A stretch of DNA of 64,000 bases, from the NCBI GenBank assembly GCA_964036045.1, contig OZ038382.1, forward strand, positions 75,750,687-75,814,686. Direction: 5' to 3'. A program made the translations under genes and the position numbers. The notes beneath the pieces were generated by a model that saw only the letters and a program-made list of their open reading frames with translations, searched no databases and had not been told where the DNA came from. Each line of letters starts with the position of its first letter. Position 1 is the first letter of the stretch. The DNA is from Eutreptiella sp. 'Long Island Sound 2002' (Eukaryota > Euglenozoa > Euglenophyceae > Eutreptiales > Eutreptiaceae). Positions 42,487 to 55,161 of the stretch are shown piece after piece.

Positions 42487-43092
42487 GTGCACTGCATTGC
42501 AGGTCGGGTCGGATCATTTGCTGCAATTGTCAAGAAACACACTGCGCACACTGTGCAGGGTCCGGTTCAACCAAGCATTGATACCTGCCGCCCCCTCGCC
42601 ACGCCCTCATTGGGAAACACCCCCTCCCTCACTCGTGTGAGAGTGGGTAGATTCCATCCTACTCGCAATGTTGCAAAATCTGCATCCCAGCTGCAGAGCG
42701 TGGCTGCAGAGCTTCTTGTGGATTGTTTTTTTCCTGTTTGGGGATTCCAAAGAAGAAACTATGCCACTCATTCGCTTCAAGAAGCCCAAGCTGATTACAC
42801 CCTTTTTGGCTGCATCACTGCACTTTTCTGTGCGTTCTGCACATTTGTGCACTGCCCATACAATGCATTGCGCCAAACATGCAAGATGCATCTCTTTGTA
42901 CGTGCTTGCGCTCCACAGACCTCTACATGTGTCGATGCAGTTTTGAGGCCAATTTTGTTTGTGCCAATCCGGTTGTGCTTATGTAGGGTAGTGCTTTCTT
43001 GTTTCTTTTCACTTGTATTTAATTTATTTTTTGCATTGCAGAGTCTTGCTTTGCTTCAGAGATTACCACCAAGGGATACAGTGGACACGTAA
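42487..43092 (+). CDS. Candidate exon, unknown product
   Basis: After an acceptor-like GCACTGCATTGCAG (ending about 42501), the frame encodes VGSFAAIVKKHTAHTVQG, RPLATPSLGNTPSLTRVRVGR and ATHSLQEAQADYTLFGCIT, then a Cys/Phe/Leu-rich tail to 43092. The first 110 residues look protein-like; the tail looks like read-through intron. It may follow the exon ending at the donor at 42181. Confidence 0.3.
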   Translation: MHCIAGRVGSFAAIVKKHTAHTVQGPVQPSIDTCRPLATPSLGNTPSLTRVRVGRFHPTRNVAKSASQLQSVAAELLVDCFFPVWGFQRRNYATHSLQEAQADYTLFGCITALFCAFCTFVHCPYNALRQTCKMHLFVRACAPQTSTCVDAVLRPILFVPIRLCLCRVVLSCFFSLVFNLFFALQSLALLQRLPPRDTVDT

Positions 43093-45193
43093 TTCACCTC
43101 ATGGCCACCAACCATCGACCCTGTCGGTCTTTTCCAATCCCTGTAACCTTGAACATGTGCGGAACACCGACAGCATAGAGGTCTGATTTTTCATACTTTC
43201 GTGTTGACCCCCGGGTCTGTGCGTGATAGGGTCATGGTGTGGTGCGTCAATGTACCGCAGCTGCTTGATCCGTTCATAATTTCAATTTCCATCGTTTCGG
43301 TGTTGACCAGATCTGAATCTGCAGAGTAAAGTTGTGCTGCATTGAGAGGATTGAGTCATCTGTCGACGAAGCAGGCTAGCTTGGCAAATGACGTTCACAG
43401 CCATTAAGAACAATGTTTGCTCGCCTTCACTTTGCACTATCACGTTATGGCCGTTTGAGAACGTGTTCTTGTCTTGTGCTCTCGTCAGTTGTCGCAGGGA
43501 CCACAGGGCAAACAGGGGAAACACCCGCAGGGGCAGGGGTCAGGGTAGGGACAGGGACAGTGGCAGGCAAGACGCATGGGGCCAGAGGCACGGGCAAGAG
43601 GTGGCAGGGGCCAAAATCTAGGACGGGCAGGGGTGAGGCGTAATAACCGCTGGCGGTTCGGGCATGGAGTGCCGTGTCCTTGTGATTTATAGACGAGGAC
43701 TTTGGCCCGTGCTATTTGCACGACATGGTCTCTACCACTTGGGTGGTCCTGTTCACGATGGTCGTGATATGCACAATGATGATGAATTGTTACTATGGGA
43801 GTCGCCGAGGTACTGTTTGTTGCCATGGCACTGGCATGGCACAGAATGGGACAGGGCAGGGCAGAGAAGGCAGACGGTAACACACAACAATTTTCATGGA
43901 ATGCAGGCATTAGTGGGAGAGTACGGTTGGCTTTCAAAATGGCCTTCAAAATGGAATGTACACTGTTCTCTAGGAGCCCACAGTGTGTGTCAAGGACCGA
44001 AGCAAGAGGGCATAGCATCAAGCTGGATTCATTGTTGACCACTGCGAATCTGAGGGTCCTGGTCATGGGACAGCATGCGGTTGTGCGATGGATTGGCTTG
44101 TTTGAGCCATGATATTTGCAAGATGGAGTTGCAGACCAAAATACTGCTGTGCCAAAAGTTATGGAGTGCAAACAAGCCGTGTGTGGCCCAATGACAAGCA
44201 CTGCAGTACCACTTCCAGTGGTGGTCACCATACACCATCCTATTGCACCATCATGGCATCACCTCAGCTGAGAGCTGGCGTTATTGTGAACCACTTAGCA
44301 TTTAATTTGCTCATTGTTTCACATTGTTTCAAGTTCCACAAAATGGGGAGCAATCAAATCGCCTTCATAAACTGTTGCCATGATGCACCCCTGGCATGCA
44401 GCTATTGCAGAGTGCCTGGAGGGAGGAATAATTAAAATGGTTTCATAAACCCCATCAATTCGGGGTTTCCAGAGCGGGAAGTCAAACAATGGTACATAAA
44501 CCCTATAATCTCAGTGTCTCCAAGGTGGGGAGTAGTCAAACTGCCTTCATAACCTGCCGTGTTGCGGTCGCGGAGTGGGAAGGAATCAAAATCGCCCCAT
44601 GGTTTGTGCCTCTGTGTGCTGAGTATTACTGATGCAATCGTGTAGGTTCGTGTAGTGGTGGCGTAGTTCGGTGAGGCCCATTGCTCGAAACTCAGGTGAT
44701 TTGCTCAAGACCTTTCACATGTTGTTGGTCAGGTGTCGGAGTAGTGTAGTGGATGGCAGTTTTATGCAGCAGAGTAGCAGAGTAGGGGAGCGGACCCCTG
44801 TTCTTCAGTTTTCGTGCGTGCGTGGGGGGCTGGGGGGTCACCGACATATAACCCTTGACAATTTTTGTTGTCAAAAATATCATTCATTTAGCCAGCAGCA
44901 GTACTGCTGCTTAAACATTATGCGTTGGAATTTAGCTCAGGGTTGCCCTTTGGGCATTTTGGGGTGGGAAATGCCATGGGTGTGTCACACATTTGACACC
45001 TCTTTGCTCTCGGGACCCTGATATGGCAAGGTCTGTTGAGCTAAGTTGATTCTTAGACACAAGGGGACCCCGAGACAGGTTGTGCTCCAGGGCAAGGTCA
45101 CAGCTCAGCCGAGGGATGAATGCGATGCGGTGGCATCCGTGTCTCTCGCTGCCAGGAAGGTGCCCCAAATCCTGGGGAACCCACACTGACCTG
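43093..45193. other. No convincing gene; minisatellites
   Basis: 43500-43640 is a GGGGCAGGG/GGGACAGGG-type minisatellite. 44340-44600 holds three or four imperfect units with TTCATAAAC and GGGAGTAGTCAAA about 75 bp apart. An open minus-strand frame of about 250 codons crosses the first repeat, but its composition (Cys/His/Pro scattered) is not protein-like. Confidence 0.45.
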
Positions 45194-45943
45194 CCCTGTG
45201 TTGCGCTTCTCATTTAGGGATCCGGTTCCTGGTCAGATCTGTGCGCTGGTGGTTTTTGATGCGCAGTGCCTGGGCCCTGAAGAGCGTCAAGATTGTTTGA
45301 GACCTGGATCTGCACCGGCCGGCTACGAATGCATGAAGAGGCCCTTTGCATCCATCGCCTTGGCCCTCTGCAATCAAACTTTTAAATTGAGCAGAGCAGT
45401 GCCTGGTCAAAGCTTGAGAAATATTCACATTAGCCAGCGTTGTGCCCGACTGCGCAACCCGTGCACGGCCGGGCTGGGAGATAAGGGGGTCACGAAATAC
45501 TGCGGTGATGGAGGGGTGGAGGCGCTCCTTGGCCGAACAACCCTGGAGGAGGGAAGGAAGGAAGGGAGGAGGGAAGAGCTGGGTCTATTTGTGCCATGCC
45601 AGATTGCACCTGTGGGCCCTGACCTCCTTGTTTTGCTTTGCAAACGCCCGGCATGTAATGACGGGTTGCGTGCACGTGCTGCACCCACAAGGCACACATG
45701 CGTATCTCTTGAGGTCGGTACCGAATGCGCCAACTTGGTGGGTTTTCAGTGGTCGTCGTCATTGTTGCCTGATTTGTGCCCACTGTGTGTCCCGTAGGGG
45801 GGGGTATATGGGGTATATTCGGAAAGCCCTTGAAAAGGGCTATTTGGAACACCCTGGGTCTGCATGCTGCACTGACAACATGTTTGAGCTTTTCGTCTTT
45901 TTTTGACGGTGCCTGCGTTCCTTGCTGCCTCTTTTTGTCAACA
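45194..45943 (+). other. Possible upstream exon(s)
   Basis: After CTTCTCATTTAG (about 45205-45216) an open frame gives DPVPGQICALVVFDAQCLGP and YECMKRPFASIALALCNQ, protein-like to about 45420. Beyond this it becomes low quality. This could belong to the same gene as the 45944 exon, but the frames could not be joined with certainty. Confidence 0.3.
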
Positions 45944-46321
45944 GGCAGCTACCATGTCTGCATACAAATTTACACCACAGGCAGAGATGACAAGATTAAA
46001 TGGTTGGATTTTGGTACAACCCCAGACCCTGAGAACCTGCAGCCCCATCCTGGCTTTGTCTGGGTGAAATCAGGGTACAGTGAGACCATTGCCTGGCGCA
46101 AGATCCAGCTGACCAAACAGCGCAACGTGGACCTGACAACTGATGGTCTGTGGGCCATGCCTCTCAACACGGGGTGGGTGCCAGTCAAGGCACACAGGCT
46201 GCAGGATTGGGAAAAACTGAAAAAATATGTTCCAATTCACAAGCAGGGGGATGTGTGCCCCAATGGGGTCCCTGCCCGTGTGGAAAGGGGCAACAATGAC
46301 GACGATTCAGATTCAGAATAA
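45944..46321 (+). CDS. Terminal exon of an unknown protein
   Basis: Begins after CTTTTTGTCAACAG, a good acceptor with a pyrimidine tract, and runs open for about 125 codons to a stop at 46321. It reads SYHVCIQIYTTGRDDKIKWL, PHPGFVWVKSGYSETIAW, LTTDGLWAMPLNTGWVPVK and DWEKLKKYVPI, ending in the acidic NNDDDSDSE. Composition, regular Trp/Tyr spacing and the acidic tail suggest a genuine nuclear or cytosolic protein. No family was recognised. A stop codon inside the acidic tail's end and no downstream donor argue that this is the last exon. Confidence 0.5.
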   Translation, partial: GSYHVCIQIYTTGRDDKIKWLDFGTTPDPENLQPHPGFVWVKSGYSETIAWRKIQLTKQRNVDLTTDGLWAMPLNTGWVPVKAHRLQDWEKLKKYVPIHKQGDVCPNGVPARVERGNNDDDSDSE

Positions 46322-49300
46322 TCTGTGGTCCCTCGAGCATTGCCCTGTCTTGCGCATCGTCCACTTTGCAGCTCCATTTGCTCAAAAATGTGATCATCTA
46401 CCCCCCAACCCATACATTTCTCAAACGGCCTTTTCTCACAGATTTCAAAAAGTATACACATAGCCCCCCCCCCCCCACCCCCCCAGTGGGACGAAATTTT
46501 GGCGCCTTGGACCAAAAGTTTAAAAAACCCAGGAAAAGTGCCAAAACCCACGGTTTCGGCGCACTATGAATGATCCCGAGAGACATGGCTGTATGTAGGA
46601 ATGTGTTTTTCTCCCACTGAGAACAGCCTAAGATTTTAATTGTTCAGGTTGCAGTCAATTGCGGCGGCCGGCAGTCGACCGACGACACTTGATGCTCAAC
46701 TGACGCCACCTGGCCGATAATTGACAGCAGTGACCCGTCGTCAGTGCTCTTCTGAAAGCCCCTGAATTGTTGGGTTGTTGGTGGGTGGGTTCAGTGGAGG
46801 TGGGGTATTCCACGGATTTGAGAGAGGGAGCTGCGACAGATCTGCAGAGCAGATGTGGTGCGATAAAAGCTGCTGGGACATGTGTTGTTTTTTTGTACAT
46901 CACGCAATGCCCAGCAGGCACATTGTAGCGTGTACACTCAACACTGCATGCTCTGCATCTGCACTCTGTGCATGTCACATCGTTCTGCTGACTCTGGGCC
47001 CTGCATTTTGCAACACATGCTTGGAAAATTGCACCCTGGAAAACTGCAGTGCGCGCTATGGGTACTGCACACTGTGAACTATGCACACTGCACAGATCTG
47101 CACAGTGCATACTGTACACACGTCACTGTGGACACTGTGGATTGTTTGCCCTGCACTTTGCATTTTGCACTCTGTACACTGCACATTCTGTACACCGCAC
47201 ACTGTGCACTGTACACTCAGCACCGCGCACTTTCCACACTTTAGACTTCCCGCTTTCAACAGTAATGTATTTTGGAGAGTTTGCTGAGCAACAGCACCCC
47301 GATGGTGTTCTTGTGGTGTACGATCGGGAGGGTGAAGGGGTAGTGAAAAGTATTTCCCCCTCATGTAGTTGCTTTTAATGCACATACCAGTCACCACAGA
47401 CGTCTTGTGTACTCGAAGTAGAAAAAACAATCGCCGCTTCTGGGCAGCTTCGGCAGTTTTTGGAACCACTCACCCTGCCGCAGTTGCAGCTGGCGGCCAT
47501 CCATTGATTTGTCGCTGCATTTTTGTGGTGGTCTAGTTCATGCTTCCAGGTATCATCTTCCACAATATTGGTCGTGTCCGAACCTCATGGACTGACTCAG
47601 TGTTCTCTGCCCTTTGGCGCAAGTTTGCTGCTTCCTGCCAGAAAGGGGGGGGGGGCTTTGAGCGTTTCCCCTGAAAGAGGGCTTCGTGACCCTAACAAAC
47701 TCTCTATGAAGCTGTGTGACTGTGGAGTGTGGGTTCCCACAATTTCGGTTCGTCTCAGTCAAGATGAGCTGTTTGTTGACTGACGCTTATGCTATGCCTC
47801 ATCGACCGATGGGAGCATGCGAATCTGCCCAGCATAGTTGCATCACACATGGCCTTGTGTTTACGGCACCCAGGGCAAGGAGAGGGGAGTGAGACTGATT
47901 GCCCCAATGTGAAATGGTGCTGATTTTGCACGAAGGTGGCGACGGTGCAACTTGCAAGTCTCTCCTGTGCCCACAGGGCTGAGGGCCTCCAGGCTTGCTC
48001 GCCTCCTTCGCTGACACATTGCCCAGCGATGCATTGCCAAACCTTGAGAACTGAACACCAACGCACAGAGTTTTGTTCGGTTTGGTCGGGGCACGATAGG
48101 CCACAGGCACGAATAGGAGTAGGCGCAAGAGGCAGGGGCATGGGGGTCAGTGCAGCTGTAGGGGCAGGAGCAGGGGCCCGTGTGATGGTCCCACTGGAAG
48201 GGGGGCCGATGGGTGGGTGGGTGTGGGTCAGAGAGCCTACCCCTCTAGAAATCACCTCGCAGAGGGCAACCCGAAAATTGCTTGGGGTGTGCGGCACGGG
48301 CGCCCTCCAAAGGTGCTGGTGGGGGATTGGCAAACTAGGCCTCCGTGCCGGCCCCCTTGTTTTATGCCAATTTTGGCAAGTCTGATGCAAATTTTGCCAG
48401 CGACAAAGAGTGCTGTGGGCTGGCATGACACCCCCACCAATGGCTGAGCGGATGGTAGGCCTTTTTTTGTGACAGGCCGGGCGAAAGACCAGTGGCATTG
48501 ACATTCCATTCATTCCCAAGTGTATGCACCTCCTATAGGGGCAGCCATGGGAGACACACGAAAGAAAAAAGTGATGACTTGGGACGCATGGGGCTCTCAT
48601 CAGTTGAGGATCACAATGCCCAACCCTGTTATAAATTGGGCTAAGCGAAATATGCACTTAGACCGTGAAGTGTAAAGATTGTCCCAACTTCTGCACATGG
48701 TTCCACAGGTTAATGTGATCAAGGTCTTGTGATGCCTACAAAAAAATATCTTTTTTTGAAGCTTGGAATTATCTGCCTTCACAATGAGTGAACTCATTGA
48801 TTGCTCTACCATTCAGTTTGTTTTCCCGCCCAGGGACCCCATACGAGGAATTCTGGAGCTTTGAGCATGTACATTTGTATTAGGTGTCTCTTTACCTTTG
48901 AAGGGGAGGAACATAATGTTGCAACACCGTTGGAAGTTGAAACACATTGTTGAAAAAAAAATTGGCTGGCAAGAACCATGATGCCGATGCATTGAGTGCT
49001 TTATGCCTAAACATGCTAAAAGGAAAAGGTTGATCCCGTTGTTGATCGCAACGGGCAGTTTCTTTCATTTGATGCAATTGAAGAAAAGAAAAGCGAAAAA
49101 ACACTGTGCCGAACAATCCTCCTCCACATGTGTTGTCCAAACGAGTGTATGATGAAACTGCCAACCCTAGTGATGCCCACATGGCTGCCCTTGCAACCCA
49201 ATGCCTTGGCACACCATCAAGGGTATCCAAATTTTAACAGATAGTTAGCCTTGAAGCGTACTAATAATAAGCAGTTTGCAAAAGCTAAAACTAAGTTGAA

Positions 49301-49537
49301 ACGCCAATGTTTGGTTGTGACACCTTCGTTTGAACTAATGTAGAACATTTGTTGACGCAAACATGAGGCAAGAATTTTGGCAAGAATGGGCAATAAACCG
49401 TTGCCAATTTAAAGTTGTTGCTTGGTAACCATGGATTGACCATGTCAGGTCCAAAGGTTGAGTTGGTGTAACAAGTACACAACAGTACTTCTCGCAGTCG
49501 AGAATGCCAAGGTTTGCAATGTGCCGAGGCAATTCAT
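46322..49537. other. No convincing gene; minisatellite at 46880-47250
   Basis: 46880-47250 consists of imperfect 9-14 bp units such as CTGCACACTGTGCACTGTACA. A weak GGGGCAGGAGC repeat occurs at 48110-48180. A 300-codon minus-strand frame at 47755-48657 lacks motifs and is rich in Cys, His and Pro; it was not called. AT-richer sequence at 48600-49480 has no recognised gene. Confidence 0.45.
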
Positions 49538-49807
49538 ATGGCTGAAGAAGATGACAATGCTAATAATGGAGGAGAAGATGATGAATTGATTTGCTTTGTT
49601 TGCCTGAAAGGTGATGTTTGTAATGACAATGGCATTGTCCTTTGTGATGGGGACCACTTAGAGCCACGTGGTTGCCATCAATTGTGCCGCCGGCCCCCTT
49701 CGCACACAATTCATGATGGCCCTTGGTTCTGCCCTGATTGCCAGCAAGATGAGGCATCTGTGCCACCATCACGCAGCACTGATGCAGAATTTATGTTCCT
49801 TCTATGA
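49538..49807 (+). CDS. PHD-type zinc finger protein or exon
   Basis: From ATG 49538 the frame starts acidic (MAEEDDNANNGGEDDE) and then has a finger: ICFVC (C-x2-C), GIVLCDG (Cys), RGCHQLC (Cys-His-x2-Cys) and WFCPDC (C-x2-C). The Asp-Gly after the third Cys, the Pro-Pro after CRR and the Trp two residues before the last C-x2-C are typical of PHD fingers, which bind histone tails. The loop between the third and fourth ligands is longer than usual. The short Ser/Pro C-terminus ends at 49807. It may be one exon of a larger chromatin protein; no splice sites were fixed. One of the few intact frames in the window. Confidence 0.65.
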   Translation: MAEEDDNANNGGEDDELICFVCLKGDVCNDNGIVLCDGDHLEPRGCHQLCRRPPSHTIHDGPWFCPDCQQDEASVPPSRSTDAEFMFLL

Positions 49808-52312
49808 ATTGCATTGATATTGCCGCCTCTTCTCCCACTCCCCCCACACAAACCCTATGGAGTCGGGAGCCGAAAACACTTTTTCAGGGAGCAAAAAGAA
49901 AAGTTGAAAAAAGCAGGGTGCACACACACCCGATAAAATTTTCGTCCTCTTCACTTTTGCTCTAAAGCACGAAACTTTTGGATTTTTTTTGTTGTTGCTG
50001 ACACCAGACTGAGTTCAGGCCATCTGGCCTCCGATGTGTGTGGGCATCAGGCCCAGAGAGAATGTACAGCATGAATTGCGTAACCTACAACTTCATGCGG
50101 GTGAGGCATGTCTCCATTCAAGGGACTCTGCGGGAGGGGCAGTTCGTAGCTACTGCACACGTTATGAGTGGTGTAGGCTGCCACGGCTTTTTGCAAGCCC
50201 ACCAATCAGATCGAAGAGGCTATTGCCGGAGACGATGTCGTGTCGGGGGGGGGGGGGCGTGGCGCCTAGGAGGTGTGTCAAGAAACACACATCCTCAGAC
50301 GGTGGGGTCGGCATAGACATCCCGTCCAGTATCACCCCATTGGATAGGGGAACCCGTCATGTGGATGCCATCAGTGAAGTGTAGAGTGGGGCGTATCGGG
50401 GACCCCGTGAGTTATACTGTGTTGGTGTCCTCCTTGGGGTTGGTGCGCAGACGTTTGTTCCACATGCTCCCTGGCGATAAGTCCCGTGTTCGTTTGACGA
50501 GGAGGTGGCGGACGATGTCGGATTCTGCAGCCAAGTGGCTTCCTTCTGAGTCCAAGTACTTGTCAACCAGTGGTCAGTTAGTGTCTCCAGCCGTGCTGCT
50601 TGACTCTCCAAGTGGTGTCGGACGCTCGCCGCAAACGAACGGGAGAGGGGGTACTGTTTTCGTTTTCCTGCCTCCATGTAGTTCTTGTGGCACTAGTCTC
50701 GCCTTGTACAGTCATAGTCACCCCAAAATTTCGAGAGACTATGCGGAATGAAGCCAAGTACGCCTCCTCCACTCCTTGGCAAGCCATGCACAGCCGTTGA
50801 TTGTGCGCGTGCATGTAGTAGTGTAGTGTGCAACCATGGATGCCCGGTTGAGGTATTTCTGGTAGGCCATCGCAACATGGTGTAGTGTGGCAATGGTCTG
50901 CACCTGTCTGCCGTAGATCTCGAATTGTTGTCCATGGAGGAGGAGCACGGAGAGGTATGAGTGGGCATAGGAGTGGAGTTTTAGGAGGGGGTGTGCTAGT
51001 TGCGTCTTCAGGGCCACGGAGGCCCGGGCCACAGAGTGCCGAAACCAGAAACAGAGGGCGAGCACAGTGGTGTGCCAGGCCTGCAATGTCTTTCTCAGCC
51101 AGTGGGTAAGCCGGTTCGCCCATGTCGTGATATGGGATTGCGCTCTGCCGTGGGTGGCCAGGTCCTGCCGGACGGCCCACAGGCGGCGGGTGTGGGCAGC
51201 TCCATGTATGGTGTACATGGGTTCTGATTCCGATTCCGATTCCTGGTGCTGCTGCAAAGACTCTCCCCCGGGGGGGGGGGGGTCCTGTACCCATAACACA
51301 CTGCACATATGCCCAGAGAAGAAGAGACCACACTCCTCTGCAAGATAGGGAGCAATTGGGGGACAACAACATCTAAAACAATAAACAAGCGATGAGCAAC
51401 GAGCAGCCCGCCATGCTGCACTAGTGCACAATGTCACATGCAACTGCCATGCAAGTTTATATCAATTTATCGCACCTAGCCCGAGGATTGGAGGATCTGA
51501 ATTGAATGCACAAATCCTACAGTGCCCACTAGGAATTATCCAAACCTACAATGATTTCTCACGGATCCTCGCATCGAAAACCCATGGGAGAGTTGGATAC
51601 ACGGGCTGGGTATGCCTAAGGCTGGATACAACAACTGCATGTGGATAACAAATAAAAAGTAGCAATATCTTCGACCGCAACTCAAGGCTTCCAACCAATC
51701 CCAAGACCATGGTGTCCACCACACAATCCACACCAGAATGGCACAAAATCCAAACTTGAGCCACGGTCCCTTAACACTTGATTTGCAAACGGTATGCTGT
51801 GTGTCACTGCAGATGGGAAAGGGTGCAGGCCGGGCGATTGTTAAAATTTTTGGGCTGCGGAGCCAAAAAAATGCAGTAAATCACATTTTCTCGGAGCTAC
51901 ATACATTTTTAGGAAATTTTTCCGAGAGGAAAAATTTAGAGCTTTTATGCGCTCATCAAATGATCCATGTTTCGGCCAATATCGATTCGCTTAGACCGAG
52001 TTATGGCCATTTTTGGACGTCGAGCCTTCAGTTTCCCGTGTTGCTCACAAAGGAAAGTCTTTCTACCCATTGAATCTTGGTAACAACACAATTGACGTAA
52101 GACCACACACGGTGCACATTTGCCCACCATGCATCCTCATATCATCCAGCTGCTCTTTCTCTTGTGGTTGATCTTCATTTGTATGCTTGTCATCTGCATG
52201 TTGCTGTTTACTTTGACAATTGCATGCGACGCACGGGATATAGATCAATAGAGGCTGATGCACAATGCCCACATTGAAGGCTACCATGGTGGGGAGAAAT
52301 CAACCTAGAAAG
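49808..52312. other. No confirmed gene; ambiguous coding-like frames
   Basis: A minus-strand frame at 50739-51443 contains HITTWANRLTHWLRKTLQAW and LHGQQFEIYGRQVQTIATLH, helical and protein-like. A shifted frame follows at 50600-50760 (VEEAYLASFRIVSRNFG), so a decayed minus gene is possible. Opposing plus frames exist. 51830-52060 is AT-rich with no feature. Poly-G/C runs lie at 50247 and 51269. Confidence 0.25.
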
Positions 52313-52892
52313 TACCCCCCCCCCCTTGTATAAGCTATGCCCTTATCCAAGCTACAATAGGCGTAGGGACTGTAATAATTGTGTACGTAATTTGAATTGC
52401 GTACGAAATGCAGTGCGGCCACATGAGACATGGGTTTGTTGTCACATTTGCCAATTACTTGGAGCCATGGACACATGCAACATGCCACATGCAAGGCAAT
52501 TTGATTTCCAGGAATTTGAAGTTGCCCGAGCCCAAACCAGCCCCTAAGCCTCAACCAAAGGCATCTTCAAGTGGTGAGCATGTGCGATTGTGCCGCATGG
52601 TGTATGGTCGCAAGAAGGGTTTCCAAGCTGACCATTTGTAGGCTTCGCATTCTTCATTGCTTGTGCGAACATGGGTGTGAACCTGAAATTTTCATGTTCC
52701 CAAGGCTTCCTTGCGTTTGCATACACTTGGAAATGTGGGCAGAGGTCAAGGTGCACTCATACCATGCGCGCGCACGTGTGTGTTGGTAATTGTATGTGTT
52801 GCGCGCAAGCTACGCCCTTGTCCAAGCTACAGTGGGCGTAGGGACCATAATAATTCCGTACATTGGCGTAGCTTATACAAGGGGGGGGGGGT
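52313..52892. mobile_element. Short non-autonomous element with inverted ends (MITE-like)
   Basis: The left end reads C-run then CTTGTATAAGCTATGCCC; the right end is its complement, GGCGTAGCTTATACAAG then a G-run. A second motif, CCAAGCTACAATAGGCGTAGGGAC with TAATAATT, is repeated in direct orientation at 52342-52378 and 52821-52856. About 580 bp long, no transposase ORF. Target duplication could not be judged because of the homopolymers at the ends. Confidence 0.6.
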
Positions 52893-54843
52893 AGAACATG
52901 CGGCGAGTGAAAATTGGTGAAAATGGGTGAAAACTCAAAAAAGCCATATTCGATGCAAAAGAAGCACCAAAATACGTGTTATCAAACACCAATGGTGCCC
53001 CTAGTACCACAAAGTGTGGGTTTCTAGTACAGCGAGATGCCCAAATAGTCGCATTGCGTGCGCACTGCACGCGCACTACGCTTAAGTCCCCCCCCTAGGC
53101 CTCATTTCTCCTTTTGGCTTGTTCCTTCCTCCAAAATTCGAGGAACTTTGTAGACACACTCCCCTACGTCCCCCTTGGCTGGTGTGTCCCCCTTTCCCTA
53201 GATGTCTGGCTTATCGTCACGATGCGGTGGATTTTCGCCTTCTTGGCCATTTCTTTTGGATAACTCCCGTTGCCTCTTGAATGGCACAAGATTAGAACTC
53301 CCCAACTGTCAGTTGGAAAGAAACCATCTCTTCTTAAGGGATTGAATTTATCAAGGACATGGGTACCAATATGCATGCCACAAAGAACGTATTGGTTCCT
53401 TGCAGTGCTCTGGTGGCAGCGTGGCGGGTGCACCATGGGAACAAACCCCCAACATATGTGGACTCTACTCCAAAAAACACGGAAATTCTTGCAGTGTGGG
53501 TCATACAAAGTTTTTGGAGCTGTTGGACATTATGGTGGAGCAAATGGTGAGACCATGAACAACACAATGCATAGCAACACGTTGGGGCACCCACACAAAG
53601 GACCCTCATGACATTGGCGGGTGTCCTTCTTTGGGATCCTAAAGGCTTCAAAGATTCAAGGGACATTGTTTCATGGCATGTGATGGGAAGGGAAGGTAGT
53701 ACGCAACTGTCTGGAGCTAGGTCAGCTGGGGTGGCCTGATTTTGAGGGTGTTTGGAAGGGGTCTGTATGGGGGTTCTTCACAGGGGAATCTGGTCCAAAA
53801 GTAGCGCGCAGTGCAAGGATTCCCCCTTGGGACGGGGATGTAAACACACAAGAGCAACCCCCACCCCAATCCCACGGGCTTAGCCCGGGCATCACAACCT
53901 CTTAGGGGTACCCCTTGTAGTTAATAGTCCACACAATAATTCTACAGTGTGTTATTTTGCATGGGGCCCTGGCATTGGTTATGCACGGCACTGAGGGGCT
54001 GTGCTTTGTCGGGGGGGGGGGCGGGGTTAGCTCCATCTCGCTTGTCCCACCTCCTCTTCTTGCCACCCGACGTGGTTTGTTGGTTCGCTTCCCCTTTTTT
54101 CTCGTGGGTGCCGCATCCACAGACATGATTAAGTGGCTTGTTTTTTTCCTTTGCCCCTCCCCCCCCTCTTGTCTCACTTGAATGTATCAGGGTTGCTCTG
54201 CTTGGCATCCTCCACCATTCAATTGTTCTGCGTACTGCTTCGAATCTGTGACCCCATTGTGGACATGATTTCCGGCTGGCCATTTTTCGTAATCTTTTTC
54301 TTCTACTTCTTCTACGATGCATACACTCGGTGATGCTGCCATTTCATCATCAAAATACCAATGCCGGCATGCAGCGTTGCTTTCTACTGCAATTTCAATC
54401 CTGACTGGCACAGAGTTGAGTCTCCATCCAAACGGACTGCATCGTTGCGTAATAGAGGTCATCGAACAATGCCAAGCTGCTTCTCAGGTTGCTGGTGGGC
54501 CTGGGCGGCACAGGCACAGTTGCAGCTTTCAGAGGCGACGCGACAACAATGGGTGCTTTGCAAGGCCGCGATTATTGTGCTGGTCAATCCATGACTCGCT
54601 GTGCGGATAGTCCGAGTCGCTCCCCGGATTCTTATCTGGTTGATTGTGTAGGCGATATACTGTCCAGATGGGCACGAGTCAGCCGTTGTGCTGAGTAGCT
54701 GCTAATACACGGGCAACTGGAGTTCTGCAACAGAGAGTGACGGTGCGGCACGGGCCATGGCACACAACATGCTGTGGAAAATTGACATGTGGGTCAGAGG
54801 CAGACTGGGCCAGCATCCGGCCTTGTTTGTGTGGTCCTGAAGG
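52893..54843. other. No convincing gene
   Basis: Mixed sequence with a G-run at 54011-54025. Several 90-130 codon frames exist on both strands without motifs or splice context. A weak protein-like run (ACSVAFYCNFNPDWHRVES) at about 54365 stands alone. Confidence 0.4.
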
Positions 54844-55161
54844 TTGGGATGTCAGAGGGCGCAAATGACCCAGTTCTGGGGTGTTCCCACAAACCTGGCT
54901 ACGCCCGCACAGCCACCCCCCCTTGCACAGTCCTTGCGGCATGCCATATCACATTGGGCCCAAAGGTACCACGTTCGGACACCTGTACCATTTCCTCCAA
55001 TGACTCCAGGTACAGGCTCACAGTTCCTGGAAACCATCAGGCTGGAACCTCCTCCACAGCCGGATTTCTCAGCACATGACGCCCCAATCGCCTCGGATGT
55101 CGACACGACACAGATACCGCCTCCAGTTGCAGCAGAGGGATCGCGTTGCTTCCCACCATAA
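54844..55161 (+). CDS. Candidate exon, Pro/Gln-rich
   Basis: Frame reads MTQFWGVPTNLATPAQPPP, LRHAISHWAQRYHVRTPVPF and TIRLEPPPQPDFSAHDAPI, ending at 55161. The Pro-rich linker composition is protein-like. Relationship to the exon at 55340 is unclear (different frame, about 180 bp apart with a plausible acceptor CCCCCCTCCAG at 55316-55326). Confidence 0.35.
   Translation: MGCQRAQMTQFWGVPTNLATPAQPPPLAQSLRHAISHWAQRYHVRTPVPFPPMTPGTGSQFLETIRLEPPPQPDFSAHDAPIASDVDTTQIPPPVAAEGSRCFPP

Noticed and set aside
43485-44231. 248-codon minus-strand open frame
   Set aside because: Runs through the GGGGCAGGG minisatellite and lacks protein-like regularity.
47755-48657. 300-codon minus-strand open frame
   Set aside because: No motif, scattered Cys/His/Pro composition, crosses a GGGGCAGG-type repeat, no splice context.
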